Shown one piece after another: positions 48,143-58,004 of a stretch of DNA of 64,000 nucleotides. The stretch spans positions 1 to 64,000 of the forward strand of contig CAVZNR010000042.1 in NCBI GenBank assembly GCA_963776675.1. The letters are read 5' to 3'. Position 1 is the first letter of the stretch, and every line of letters starts with the position of its first letter. Under the pieces are notes generated by a model. That model saw only the letters and a program-made list of their open reading frames with translations, did not search any database and was not told the DNA's origin. The stretch is from Hyphomicrobium_A sp963776675. Its GTDB lineage: Bacteria; Pseudomonadota; Alphaproteobacteria; Rhizobiales; Hyphomicrobiaceae. A program made the translations under genes and the position numbers.

Positions 48143-50491
48143 ATGACCACATTGAAGGCTATTTTATTGCGGTCGGGGCTCGTCCCGGTTGCCGCGGCGG
48201 TGCTGCTGACCGGTGCGCTTCCAGCGCGTGCCGAGGACCCCGCAACGCCCCCCAAGATCGCCGATCCTGCGGCCGCGGCCGCCAAGGATAGCGACGCGAC
48301 GCCGGCCGCCGACGCGGCGGATAAATCCAAGAGCGCCACCGCGGACAAGTCTTCCGAAGACAAGGCTTCCGAAAGCAAGGCCTCCGAAAAGGAGTCCGCG
48401 AGCAAGAATTCCGCTGCGCCCGAAGGCTCCGAAAGCAAGGAAGCCGCCGCAACCGAAAAGAAGCCGGGGGCCACCGGCGCCGTACCGGAGCCGAAGATCT
48501 CCGGCGGCGATGCGGCCAAGGCCGATACCTCCGAGAGCAAGGACGCCGACAAGGCTAAGGCGGATGCCTCCGAGAGCAAGGACGGCGATGCTGCCAAGGC
48601 AGACGCTTCGTCTCCTGCATCCAATTCGCCCGCATCCGAAAATGCGGCTGCTGCACCGGCCTCCGGCGCTCCGGCCGCGACCGCAGCACTCCCCGACCCG
48701 GCCTCTCCGACGCCTGCCGCCGGCGTGTCCGACGCCGTGCTGCCGCCTGCCGATGCGACGGTGGCCGCTGTGCGCGAGATGATCCCGGAAGTTGCCAAGG
48801 GCTCGAACGCCGACGATGTGGCGGCGCTGGCCGGCTTCTACGAGGAGCTGAGCGGTCCGACGATCTGGGTCACGACCGACGGGCTCACGGCCAAAGGCAA
48901 GGCCGCGATCGAGGAGATCGGCAAGGCGGACGACTGGGGTTTGCGCGCCTCCGACTTCAACGTGCCGCATCTGTCGCCGGGCTCTCTGACGGCGGACGCC
49001 GCTGCCAAGGCCGAGATCGAGATTGCGCAAGCGGTGCTCAAATATGCCCGCTATGCGCGCGGCGGACGCATCAATCCTGCGAGCATCTCGCAGCTCATGG
49101 ACCAGTCGCCGACGCTGAAGGCGCCGAAGTCGGTCCTGACCGAGATCGCCGCAGCGGATGCCCCCGATGCCTATCTGCGCTCGCTCCATCCCCAGCACGA
49201 GCAGTTCCAGCGCCTGCGCCAGGTGCTGCTGAAGCTGCGCGGCTCCGACGAGAAGGTCGAGGACGAGCCGGAAGAGGATCCCGCGCTGAGCGTCAAACTT
49301 CCGCCCGGGCGGCTGCTCAGGGGCGGCATGGAGGATCCGCAGGTCGCGCTTCTGCGCAAGCGCCTCAAGGTGCCGGCTGACGACCCGACCAAGGAGAACG
49401 TCTACGACCAGCAGCTCCAGGACGCCGTGATGGCGTTCCAGCGGTCGAAGGGCCTGCGTCAGGACGCTCTGGTCGGAAACAATACGCGCGCGGTCCTCAA
49501 CGGACAGCCCAAGCCCGTGGCCGTCAGCTCCTCCTCCACGCTCGAGCGCGTCCTGATCAACATGGAACGCTGGCGCTGGGTGCCTGCCGAGCTCGGCGAC
49601 TACTACGTCTGGGACAACGTGCCGGAGTTCCTGACCCGCGTGGTCAAGGACGGCAAGATCATCCACACCGACAAGATCATCGTCGGGCAGCCGTCATGGC
49701 CGACGCCGATCTTCTCCGCGGACATGAAGTACATCGTGTTCCATCCCAGCTGGGGCGTGCCCAGCGGCATCAAGCGCAAGGAGCTGGCGCCGCTTTTGCG
49801 CAAGAGCTCGGGTGGTGCCGGCCTCTTCGGCATCTTCGGCGGCGGCTACTCGGCCCAGGCCGTGCTCGATGCCTACCAGCTCAAGGCCTACTACAACGGG
49901 CGCCAGATCGATCCCAATCAGGTGGATTGGAGCAGCGCCAACATTGCCGCCTACAGCTTCCAACAGCCGCCGGGCCCCAAGAACGTGCTGGGCGACGTCA
50001 AGTTCATGTTCCCCAACAGCCATGACGTCTACATGCACGACACGCCCGAGCGGAATCTCTTCGTCAAGTCGTTCCGCGCGCTGAGCCACGGCTGCATGCG
50101 CGTCGAGGAGCCGCGCAAGCTCGCCGAGATTCTTCTCGGTGAGGACAAGGGCTGGTCGCCCGATAAGGTGCGCGGCATGTTCAACGGCTACTCCAACCAG
50201 GTGACGCTCGATCGGCACATCCCGGTTCACATCACGTACTTCACGGCGAGCGTCGACGACAACGGCAAGCTTCGCACCTATGCCGATTTCTATGGCCTCG
50301 ACAGCCGCACCTCGGCGGCATTGACGGGGCGGCCCGTGCGCTTCGAGCAGCCGACCTACGACGACGATGACGTCGCAACTTCCGACACGCCGCCGTCGTA
50401 CTCTCCGCAGGCGCGCCGCCAGGCCAAGAAGAAGCAGTACGGGGGCCCGGCGACGCTGGCCGACGCCATCTCGGATATCTTCTCGCCCTGA
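48143..50491 (+). CDS. L,D-transpeptidase (YcbB-like) with low-complexity N-terminus
   Basis: Exported enzyme of 782 aa. A signal peptide (residues 1-30) is followed by about 165 residues rich in Ala, Ser, Lys and Glu, with a 13-residue repeat around 125-155 (ADTSESKDADKAK, ADASESKDGDAAK). A peptidoglycan-binding domain lies near 390-450 and the YkuD catalytic domain near 470-670, with H649-G-C651 (SHGCMRVEEP). It forms 3-3 cross-links or anchors proteins to peptidoglycan in the periplasm. The charged linker probably spans or reaches the wall. Confidence 0.93.
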   Translation: MTTLKAILLRSGLVPVAAAVLLTGALPARAEDPATPPKIADPAAAAAKDSDATPAADAADKSKSATADKSSEDKASESKASEKESASKNSAAPEGSESKEAAATEKKPGATGAVPEPKISGGDAAKADTSESKDADKAKADASESKDGDAAKADASSPASNSPASENAAAAPASGAPAATAALPDPASPTPAAGVSDAVLPPADATVAAVREMIPEVAKGSNADDVAALAGFYEELSGPTIWVTTDGLTAKGKAAIEEIGKADDWGLRASDFNVPHLSPGSLTADAAAKAEIEIAQAVLKYARYARGGRINPASISQLMDQSPTLKAPKSVLTEIAAADAPDAYLRSLHPQHEQFQRLRQVLLKLRGSDEKVEDEPEEDPALSVKLPPGRLLRGGMEDPQVALLRKRLKVPADDPTKENVYDQQLQDAVMAFQRSKGLRQDALVGNNTRAVLNGQPKPVAVSSSSTLERVLINMERWRWVPAELGDYYVWDNVPEFLTRVVKDGKIIHTDKIIVGQPSWPTPIFSADMKYIVFHPSWGVPSGIKRKELAPLLRKSSGGAGLFGIFGGGYSAQAVLDAYQLKAYYNGRQIDPNQVDWSSANIAAYSFQQPPGPKNVLGDVKFMFPNSHDVYMHDTPERNLFVKSFRALSHGCMRVEEPRKLAEILLGEDKGWSPDKVRGMFNGYSNQVTLDRHIPVHITYFTASVDDNGKLRTYADFYGLDSRTSAALTGRPVRFEQPTYDDDDVATSDTPPSYSPQARRQAKKKQYGGPATLADAISDIFSP

Positions 50492-50512
50492 CCAGGCTAG
50501 AGGCCCGACCGA

Positions 50513-51773
50513 TCAATCGCGGATGAGCTCGTCGAGCTTGTCCGCGATTTTCTTCTGATCGGAGGGAAAGCCCTCTGCGATCCACCAGGCCTCGAACGCG
50601 GCAACGATCCGTCCCACCTTCGGCCCCGCCTCCACCCCGCGCGCCAGCACGTCGGCGCCGCGTATGGGCAGCGCCGGCGCCGTCCAGCGCTCGGCAAGGC
50701 GAACGCGCTCTGCGCGCGGCGTGCGCGCCGGGCGCGTCCTTGGAGCGGACCCAATCCATGACGGCGCCGTCGGAGAAGGCCTGAGGTCCGTGGCGGTAGA
50801 TAAAAGCCTGCGCCGCCGGCTCGGGCGCGCGGGGATCGAATGCGGGATCGGCGGCGCCCGCGTGGGCGAGCCGTGTCGTCTCGGCGGTCGACAGGCGCAG
50901 TCGCTGCTGCAAATCCGCGGGGCTCTGCGAGCCGCCCAGCGTCAAGGCGGCGAGCCGCAATACAGGATCGGGTGCGCGCCCGAGCGCCTGCTCGATCGCC
51001 GCCAGCCGCCGCAGCGCCTCCACGTTGCCCGCCGCGCCAAGGACCGGCTGCAAAAGCCCGGACTGGTGCATGGCGCCGACCGCCTCGATGGCCCCGGGGG
51101 CGGCGAGCAAACGCAAAAGCTCGGCGCGAATGCGCTCGCCCGATAAGTTTGCAAGGCCGGCCTTCTCCGCGACGGCAGCGGCCAGTCCGTCGGGATCGGG
51201 GGCGGCTGCGTCGCCGTACTCGGCAAGAAAGCGGAAAAAGCGCAGCGTGCGCAGGAAGTCCTCGCGAATGCGCTCGCTCGCGTCGCCGATGAAACGCACC
51301 CGCCGCGCTGCCAAGTCGGCGTAGCCGCCGAGCGGGTCGTGCACGATGCCGTCGGAGGTGCAATAGAGCGCGTTCATGGTGAAGTCGCGCCGCCGAGCGT
51401 CCTCAGTCCAGTCGGTTGTGAAGGTAACGCGCGCGTGGCGGCCGAAGGTCTCGATGTCACGCCGCAGCGTCGTCACCTCGAAGGGGACGTGAAGCGCCAC
51501 GACCGTGATGGTGCCGTGCTCGATGCCGGTGGGGATGGCATGCAGCCCCGCCTTCGCGGCGAGCCGCATCACGTCGGCGGGTAGCGCCGTCGTGGCGATG
51601 TCGACGTCCTTGACGGGCGTGCCCATGAGGGCGTTGCGGACGGCGCCGCCCACGGCGCGGGCCTCGGCACCTTCCGCGGTCAGGGCTGCGAACACGGCGC
51701 GCGCAGCCGGCCGGCTGAGCCATTCGGCCTCCGACAGGTCGGGAAGCCGCCGGGCTTCATTCGCGCGCGCCAT
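50513..51773 (-). CDS. cca: CCA tRNA nucleotidyltransferase, frame broken once
   Basis: About 420 aa. The nucleotidyltransferase core is AVGGAVRNALMGTPVKDVDIAT, with the two Asp of DVD; REDFLRTLRFFRF and the helical RNA-binding region follow. The frame breaks between about 50720 and 50740 (+1). After it the protein continues to LDELIRD and a stop at 50513-50515. The unrepaired frame runs on to 50241 into the transpeptidase gene. The enzyme adds CCA to tRNA 3' ends; this window has at least one CCA-encoding tRNA, so its main role may be repair. Confidence 0.9.
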
Positions 51774-51785
51774 GAGATCTCCCGG

Positions 51786-52052
51786 CTAGTCGACGTGGCC
51801 CGGCTCGATCTGGCCGTCCTTGAAGCTGGGCGGCGTGTAGGTCTGGCCGGGCTTGCCGCCGGTCATCGAGCCGAACGTTACGAGCGTCACCACCATGAGG
51901 ACCGCCCCTGCCAGAAACAGCCAAACGAGCGGCGCGTCGTCGAACACGCGCGCGGCACCGGGTTTCTCGTCGCGGGTCATATAGACGTAGGCGACGTAGA
52001 TGATCGTCGGCAGCAAAAACAGCAGGATGTTCTCGATGACGATGCGGATCAT
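51786..52052 (-). CDS. DUF6111 small membrane protein
   Basis: Protein of 88 aa with two helices (IENILLFLLPTIIYVAYVYM and LVWLFLAGAVLMVVTLVTFG) and a C-terminal tail GGKPGQTYTPPSFKDG. It is found between Nudix and cca genes in many alphaproteobacteria. Its ATG overlaps the Nudix stop by 4 bp. Function unknown. Confidence 0.85.
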   Translation of the reverse strand: MIRIVIENILLFLLPTIIYVAYVYMTRDEKPGAARVFDDAPLVWLFLAGAVLMVVTLVTFGSMTGGKPGQTYTPPSFKDGQIEPGHVD

Positions 52053-52726
52053 TGGGAAAATAGCCTGTGGTGCATGTTCTTCATGATACCAGCGGTGGCG
52101 CCCCAAATGTACCTTTGTTCGAAGGGCATCGCATAAAAGCGCCGGTCCACGCCGCGCCAGGAGCGAACATGCGTCGCGTGGTTGCGCGCGTCCATGAGAA
52201 AGGCAAGCGGAACCTCGAAGGCGTCTGCAACTTCATTGGCGTCGGGCGTGAGCTCGAAGCCCTCGCGCACGATGGCCACCACGGGAACGATGCGGTAGCC
52301 GGTTCCGGTGCGGTAGGCATCGAGAAAGCCCAAGGGCTCCACGAAATGGGGATCGAGGCCGATCTCCTCGCGCGCTTCGCGCAGCGCCGTGGCGACGGGG
52401 CCGGCGTCGCCATCCTCGACTTTTCCGCCGGGAAAGGAGACCTGCCCCGGGTGGCTCGACAGATGGTCGGTGCGCTGGGTGAGCAGGACGGTCAGGTCCG
52501 GGCGGGCGACGATGGGCACCAGAACCGCGGCCGGTCGCGGCGCCGGATCCGCTCCAAGCTCGCTCAGGAGCTCGGGATTGAGGTCGAAATCGCTGGGCTC
52601 GGGCGTGCCGCCGGCGTCGGCCCGCCAGGATCCGACGGGCGGCTCCTTATGGAGAGCCCGGTCGGCGAGTGCCCGGAACCGCGCCTCGGTGAGCGCCGGG
52701 ACGGCTGTTGCGTGTGCATCCTGCAT
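52049..52726 (-). CDS. Nudix hydrolase, CoA pyrophosphatase type
   Basis: Protein of 225 aa. The Nudix box is GGKVEDGDAGPVATALREAREEIG, preceded by the LTQRTDHLSSHPGQVSFPGG signature of the NudL/CoAse group. It hydrolyses CoA or related nucleotide diphosphates. It heads an operon with DUF6111 and cca. Confidence 0.92.
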   Translation of the reverse strand: MQDAHATAVPALTEARFRALADRALHKEPPVGSWRADAGGTPEPSDFDLNPELLSELGADPAPRPAAVLVPIVARPDLTVLLTQRTDHLSSHPGQVSFPGGKVEDGDAGPVATALREAREEIGLDPHFVEPLGFLDAYRTGTGYRIVPVVAIVREGFELTPDANEVADAFEVPLAFLMDARNHATHVRSWRGVDRRFYAMPFEQRYIWGATAGIMKNMHHRLFSQ

Positions 52727-52867
52727 GATGCGACCATACCATCCTCATTCGTGCGCGCGATCAAGCAAGGCGGCGGCTGCCCCGCGCCAAGCACGGTAAA
52801 CACGGCCAACACGATACCGACAAACTCTGAGACGAGCCTTTGGCTTGAGATTCGCTGGGAGGACCAT

Positions 52868-54086
52868 TTGGATTTTTCGCCGGTACGCGCATTCGCGGCG
52901 GCCGTGCTCTGCCTGGCGCTGGCGTTCGCGGCTGAGCGGGCGCAAGCGTCGGACGCCGCGTTCATGGCGACCTTGGCGCCGGCCGAGCAGCAGGAGTTTT
53001 CCGGCTGGCGCAAGGCGAAAGCGCACTTCGAGCGCCGTCTCGACGCCTATTGGCAGGAGGTCGAGAGCAAGCGCCGCGGCCGCCGTCCCAAACGGAGAAC
53101 CGGCAAGCTCTACGAGCCCGACGACTACGTCTGGAGCTTTCCGCCCGTCTACAAGGGACCCAAGCTGAGCGGGGGCCTGGCGCGGCGCTGGGCGCGCTAC
53201 CAGGCGTCGCTGGAGGCGGCAAAGCCGCCGTCGAAGAAGACCAAGCGCCAGATGCCCGACATCGACGACTTTCTCGCCGCCGCCAAGCAATACTACGGGT
53301 TCGTGCCGACGCGCATCCCCGAGGCCGAGTTCAAGCGGCGCTATGCCAAAGAGGCGCTGGCGCTTGGGGCTCACCAAGGAGCAGGTGGTGCGCGTCTACG
53401 CGCTGGAGACGGGCGGCAACGGCACCGCCGACATGCAGGCCGGCATCAATCCCATTTCCAAGAAGGGCCACCCGATCTCCTCGGCGCTCGGCTACGCGCA
53501 GCTCCTGCACGCCAATACCATCGGCGAGCTGGTGAAGAACGGCGACGACTTCATCGCGCGGCTGCGCAAAATGGCGGCGACGACCCGCGATCCCGCGCGC
53601 GCGGCCGAGCTGAAAGCCAAGATCGTGGCGCTGCAACGCATGCTGAAAGCCGCCCACACGGTGCCCAACGACTGGTACCGCCACGTCGACTTCGCGCAAG
53701 GCCCGCGCGGCTACGGCATGCACGCGATCAACCTCGACGGCGACATCGGCCCCTGGCTGCAATCGATAAAGTTGCGGGGCTTGAAGGATTTCGCCAAGCG
53801 CAAAGGCGTCACCAACCTGTCGGGCGAGGAGATCGAGCTGATGAACCTTTCCGGTCCGGCGACGGGGCTGGAAATGATGCAGCCGGCGGGGCTGACCGCG
53901 CCGACGCCGAACTTCTTCTCGCGCCGCGCCTACTACGTGAATAAAATGGTGACGGGCAAGACGTCGGCCGAGCTTTTGGCCGAGTTCACGCGACGCATGG
54001 ACAGCAGCGTCAGACAGCCGGGCGCGGTCGAGTTCGCGCAGGCCTTCGATGCGATCCGGCCGCCCGAAAAGCTGCCCTGGCGCTGA
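52868..54086 (+). CDS. Exported lysozyme-like protein, frame broken once
   Basis: About 405 aa. The best start is TTG 52868 behind GGGAGGA at 52857-52863, giving a signal peptide (FAAAVLCLALAFAAERAQA). After the break at about 53361 (+1) comes VRVYALETGGNGTADMQAGI and SSALGYAQLLHANT, resembling the Glu-containing start of a lytic transglycosylase domain. No other motif confirms this. It may cut peptidoglycan, but I rate it a hypothetical exported protein. It is divergent from the Nudix operon. Confidence 0.65.
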
Positions 54087-54102
54087 GTCTGCCCCGATCG
54101 CG

Positions 54103-55029
54103 TCACGGCCACTTCACGATGGGCGGCATGGAGGACAATATTGAGTCCACGTTGCCGCCCGTCTTGAGACCGAACACGGTGCCGCGGTCGTAGAGCAGGT
54201 TGAACTCCACGTAGCGGCCGCGCCGTACGAGCTGCTCCTCGCGGTCGGCCTCGGTCCACGGCATCTGGAAGTTGCCGCGCACCAGCATGGGATAGACCTT
54301 CAGGAAGGCGCGGCCGACGTCTTGGGTGAAGGCCAGTGCGGCGTCCCATCCGCCGGCGGCCTCCGGCGGCGTCAGGTAGTCGTAGAAAATGCCGCCGATG
54401 CCGCGCATCTCCTTGCGGTGGGGGAGGTAGAAGTACTCGTCGCACCATTTCTTGAAATGCGGATAGTCGGCGATCTGGTGCGCCTCGCAGGCGCCATACA
54501 TGGCGGCGTGAAAGGCGAGGGTGTCGGTGTCCGACTGCGTGCGCCGGCGCTCCAGCACCGGCGTCAGGTCGGCACCGCCGCCGAACCACCACTTGGAGGT
54601 GACGACCATGCGCGTGTTCATGTGCACGGCCGGCACGTTGGGGTTCTGCGGATGCGCGATGAGCGAGATGCCCGAGGCCCAGAACTGCGGGTTCTCGTCG
54701 GCACCGGGGATCTGCTTGCGGAACTCGGGCGCAAACTCACCAAAGACGGTGGAGGTGTGCACGCCGACCTTCTCGAACACGCGGCCCGCCATGAGGCTCA
54801 TGACGCCCCCGCCGCCGGGAACGCCCGTGTGATCGGCACGCTCCCAGGGCGTGCGCTGAAAACGGCCGGGGGGCCGATCGGATAAAGGGGCGCCGGCCGG
54901 GAGGCCGTCTTCCAGCGCTTCGAAGGCGGCGCAGATCTGGTCGCGCAGGGTCTCGAACCAGGCTCGGGCGCCCTGCTTCTTGGCGTCGAGATCGGCCGTC
55001 GTCCCCAGCGGCTGTTGCAGCTCTGTCAT
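54103..55029 (-). CDS. hemF: Oxygen-dependent coproporphyrinogen III oxidase
   Basis: Enzyme of 308 aa that decarboxylates coproporphyrinogen III in haem synthesis, using oxygen. Conserved segments are VPGGGGVMSLM, VHMNTRMVVTSKWWFGGGADLTP, GIGGIFYDYL and GRYVEFNLLYDRGTVFGLKTGGN. Length is standard. Confidence 0.98.
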   Translation of the reverse strand: MTELQQPLGTTADLDAKKQGARAWFETLRDQICAAFEALEDGLPAGAPLSDRPPGRFQRTPWERADHTGVPGGGGVMSLMAGRVFEKVGVHTSTVFGEFAPEFRKQIPGADENPQFWASGISLIAHPQNPNVPAVHMNTRMVVTSKWWFGGGADLTPVLERRRTQSDTDTLAFHAAMYGACEAHQIADYPHFKKWCDEYFYLPHRKEMRGIGGIFYDYLTPPEAAGGWDAALAFTQDVGRAFLKVYPMLVRGNFQMPWTEADREEQLVRRGRYVEFNLLYDRGTVFGLKTGGNVDSILSSMPPIVKWP

Positions 55030-55210
55030 TCTTCGGCCCGCCCCTTTTGTTGGCGCATTTCCCGCTATATATCCTCAGGCGGCGATGTCTAGGGAGGCAT
55101 GCCGCCGCCGCCCCCAGGACCTTTTAGCATTCGCGCTGGCGCGCCACGCCGGGTATTGCCGGGCCGCGCCAATCGCATTTTTGATCCTTCTTCGGATCCG
55201 GAGCCCCGTC

Positions 55211-57076
55211 ATGATAGCCCGCATCTTCAGCTGGCTCGAGACGCGCAAAGACTCGTTCCCGGCGGAAACGCCGGGAATGCCGCCGACGACGTTCTGGGCC
55301 TTCATCCTGCACTACACGAAGCCCTTCTGGCTGCTGATCGCAGCGTCGTCGCTGCTGGCCGCCGCCGTGGCCCTGATCGAGGTGTCGCTGTTCGGCTTCC
55401 TCGGCGATCTCGTCGACTGGCTGTCCAAGGCCGACCGCGCCACGTTCTGGAGGGACCACGCGCCGTTCCTCATCACCATGGCCGTGGTGGTGCTGGTGCT
55501 GCTGCCGATCCTGAAGTTCTTCTACGAGTCGGTGATCCACCAAGGGATCCTCGGCAACTTCACCATGCGCACGCGCTGGCAGGCGCACCGCTACGTGCTG
55601 CGCCAGTCGATCGAGTTCTTCCAGAACGACTATGCCGGCCGCGTCGCCGCCAAGGTGATGCAGACCTCGATGGCGGTGCGCGAGGTCGTCATGAAGATGG
55701 CCGAGGTGCTGCTCTACGTGGCGATCTACTTCACGGGCGCGGTCATTCTTTTCGCCTCCAGCGACCCGCGTCTGGCGGCTCCGCTGTTGCTGTGGCTCGC
55801 CGGCTATCTGGCGGCCATGGTCTACTTCGTGCCGCGTCTGGGGAGGGTGTCGGCGGAGCAGGCGGATGCCCGCTCGCTCATGACCGGGCGCGTCGTCGAC
55901 ACCTACACGAATATCTCCACCGTGAAGATGTTCGCGCACGCCGAGCGCGAGGACGCCTATGCGCAGGCCAGCATGGGGATCTTCCTCGATACCGTGCACC
56001 GGCAGCTGCGGCTGGTGACGCTGCTGACGATCGCCTTGAACGTGCTCAACGCGCTTTTGCTGTTCTCGGTCGCGGCCACCTCGATCTGGCTGTGGACGAT
56101 CGAGGCCGTGCAGACGGGTGCCATCGCCTTTTCCGTCGGGCTTGTCATGCGCCTGCAGGGCATGTCGCACTGGATCATGTGGGAGGTCGCGGGCCTGTTT
56201 GAGAACGTTGGCGTGGTGCAGGACGGCCTGGAGACAATTGCGCGCGAGCGCACCGTGGTCGATGCCGCGGACGCCAAGCCGCTCGCGGTGACCAAGGGCG
56301 AGATCCGCTTCGACCACATCCGCTTCAACTACGGCCGCGACATGGAGACGGGCCGCGGCAGCGTGATCGAGGATCTGACCCTCGATATCGCGCCGGGCGA
56401 GAAGGTGGGGCTGGTCGGCCGCTCGGGCGCGGGCAAGTCGACGCTGGTCAGCCTGCTGATGCGCTTCTACGACCTCGACGGCGGCCGCATCTTGATCGAC
56501 GGCCAGGACATCGCGCACGTGACCCAGGACTCGTTGCGCGCCGATATCGGCATGGTCACGCAGGATACCTCGCTGCTGCACCGGACGGTGATGGACAACA
56601 TCCTCTATGGGCGGCCCCATGCCGGGGAGGCGGAGGCGATGGCGGCGGCCAAGCAGGCCGCGGCGCACGAGTTCATTCAGGAGCTGGAGGATTTCAAGGG
56701 CCGCACCGGCTACGAGGCGCACGTGGGCGAGCGCGGCGTCAAACTCTCGGGCGGCCAGCGTCAGCGCGTCGCGATCGCGCGCGTGCTTTTGAAGAATGCG
56801 CCCATCCTCGTCCTCGATGAGGCGACGAGTGCGCTCGATTCCGAGGTTGAGGCCGCAATCCAGGAGCAGCTTGTCAATCTGATGAGCGGCAAGACGGTGA
56901 TCGCCATCGCGCACCGCTTGTCGACCATCGCGGCCATGGATCGTCTGGTCATTATGGACGAAGGTCGCATCGTCGAGCAGGGCAGCCACGCCGAGCTTTT
57001 GCGCCGGGGCGGCCTCTACGCCGAGTTGTGGGCGCGCCAGTCGGGTGGATTTCTTGCCCGGGATGCGGCCGAGTAA
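55211..57076 (+). CDS. ABC exporter, membrane plus ATPase (MsbA-like)
   Basis: Half-transporter of 621 aa with six N-terminal membrane helices and a C-terminal ATPase (GRSGAGKST Walker A, LSGGQRQRVAIAR signature, ILVLDEATSALD Walker B). The ATG at 55211 starts the family. It works as a dimer in the inner membrane; lipid, peptide or drug export are all possible. It is divergent from hemF. Confidence 0.93.
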   Translation: MIARIFSWLETRKDSFPAETPGMPPTTFWAFILHYTKPFWLLIAASSLLAAAVALIEVSLFGFLGDLVDWLSKADRATFWRDHAPFLITMAVVVLVLLPILKFFYESVIHQGILGNFTMRTRWQAHRYVLRQSIEFFQNDYAGRVAAKVMQTSMAVREVVMKMAEVLLYVAIYFTGAVILFASSDPRLAAPLLLWLAGYLAAMVYFVPRLGRVSAEQADARSLMTGRVVDTYTNISTVKMFAHAEREDAYAQASMGIFLDTVHRQLRLVTLLTIALNVLNALLLFSVAATSIWLWTIEAVQTGAIAFSVGLVMRLQGMSHWIMWEVAGLFENVGVVQDGLETIARERTVVDAADAKPLAVTKGEIRFDHIRFNYGRDMETGRGSVIEDLTLDIAPGEKVGLVGRSGAGKSTLVSLLMRFYDLDGGRILIDGQDIAHVTQDSLRADIGMVTQDTSLLHRTVMDNILYGRPHAGEAEAMAAAKQAAAHEFIQELEDFKGRTGYEAHVGERGVKLSGGQRQRVAIARVLLKNAPILVLDEATSALDSEVEAAIQEQLVNLMSGKTVIAIAHRLSTIAAMDRLVIMDEGRIVEQGSHAELLRRGGLYAELWARQSGGFLARDAAE

Positions 57077-57414
57077 CGGCGGCTCGCAGCTGACGCAGGT
57101 CAGGATTTGATCCTGCCCGCATGAGGTTAGCGCTGAACGCTCGATGCCAACCCGCCGTGCCGGCATGCTTTTGTGGCGCGCGCCCGCGCAGCGTGCGCCA
57201 AATTGCCTCCGCAATTGTTGTGGGCGAGGGTTGAGGGCGGATTAGAACGATGTCAAAAAACCACATGGCCAAGCCAGCCGAGTTATAGGCCTATCGTGGC
57301 AGCACGCGCTTTTTGCCGGGGGGCTGCAACCTAAAGCCTGGGACACGGAGCGTGGCGGCCGGGGATCAGTTCAGCGCTTGATCCGGCCTTATATTTCTCG
57401 AAGCGGAGGCACTC
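57077..57414. other. Non-coding stretch before petA
   Basis: No gene or RNA is visible in these 338 bp. It contains a short hairpin near 57103-57118 (GTCAGGATTTGATCCTG) that may end the ABC exporter transcript, though without a T-run. The petABC promoter probably lies in its last 150 bp; I cannot name its boxes with confidence. Confidence 0.4.
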
Positions 57415-57988
57415 GTGGCAACTGACGCCGAAGAACCGGACCGTAGGGACTTTCTGATCCTTGCGGGTGGGGCTTTCGCGGCCGTCGGCGGCGCTCTGGC
57501 GCTCTGGCCGTTCGTCGACCAGATGAACCCGGATGCCGGCGCGCTGGCGCTCGCCTCCATCGAGGTGGACATCGCTCCCATCCAGGAAGGCCAAGCGATC
57601 ACCGTTCTGTGGCGCGGCAAGCCCGTCTTCATCCGCCACCGCACGGCCAAGGAGATCGAGGAGGCCAATGCGGTCGACGTGAGCAAGCTTGCGCGACGAG
57701 TATGCGCGCAACGAGGATCTGCCGGCCGATGCGCTCGCCACCGATGTAAACCGCACCAAGTCGGGGCACGAGAACTGGATCATCATGGTGGGGATCTGCA
57801 CGCATCTGGGCTGCATTCCCAAGGGCCAGTCGCTCGGCGACGCAAAAGGCGACTACGACGGTTGGTTCTGTCCCTGCCACGGCTCGCACTACGATACGGC
57901 CGGACGCATCCGCAAAGGCCCGGCGCCGCGCAATCTCGAGGTGCCAGTCTACGAATTTCTGACCGACACCAAACTCAAGATCGGCTGA
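57415..57988 (+). CDS. petA: Rieske iron-sulfur subunit of the bc1 complex, frame broken once
   Basis: About 190 aa, starting at GTG 57415 behind GCGGAGG. RRDFLILAGG is a twin-arginine export signal and membrane anchor. The 2Fe-2S ligands lie in CTHLGC and CPCHGS. The frame breaks at about 57694 (+1); deleting the C at that point gives SKLADEYARNEDLP, as in other Rieske proteins. An essential respiratory subunit is unlikely to be a pseudogene, so the break is probably an error. It is followed by petB and petC. Confidence 0.93.
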
Positions 57989-58004
57989 GGCGCGCGAGGC
58001 TTAC

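Noticed and set aside
50241..50512. C-terminal extension of cca into the transpeptidase gene
   Set aside because: It results from the frame break near 50730; the proper stop is at 50513.
55124..57214. Long minus-strand open frame (696 codons) opposite the ABC exporter
   Set aside because: Antisense artefact of high GC; the plus-strand ATPase motifs are unmistakable.
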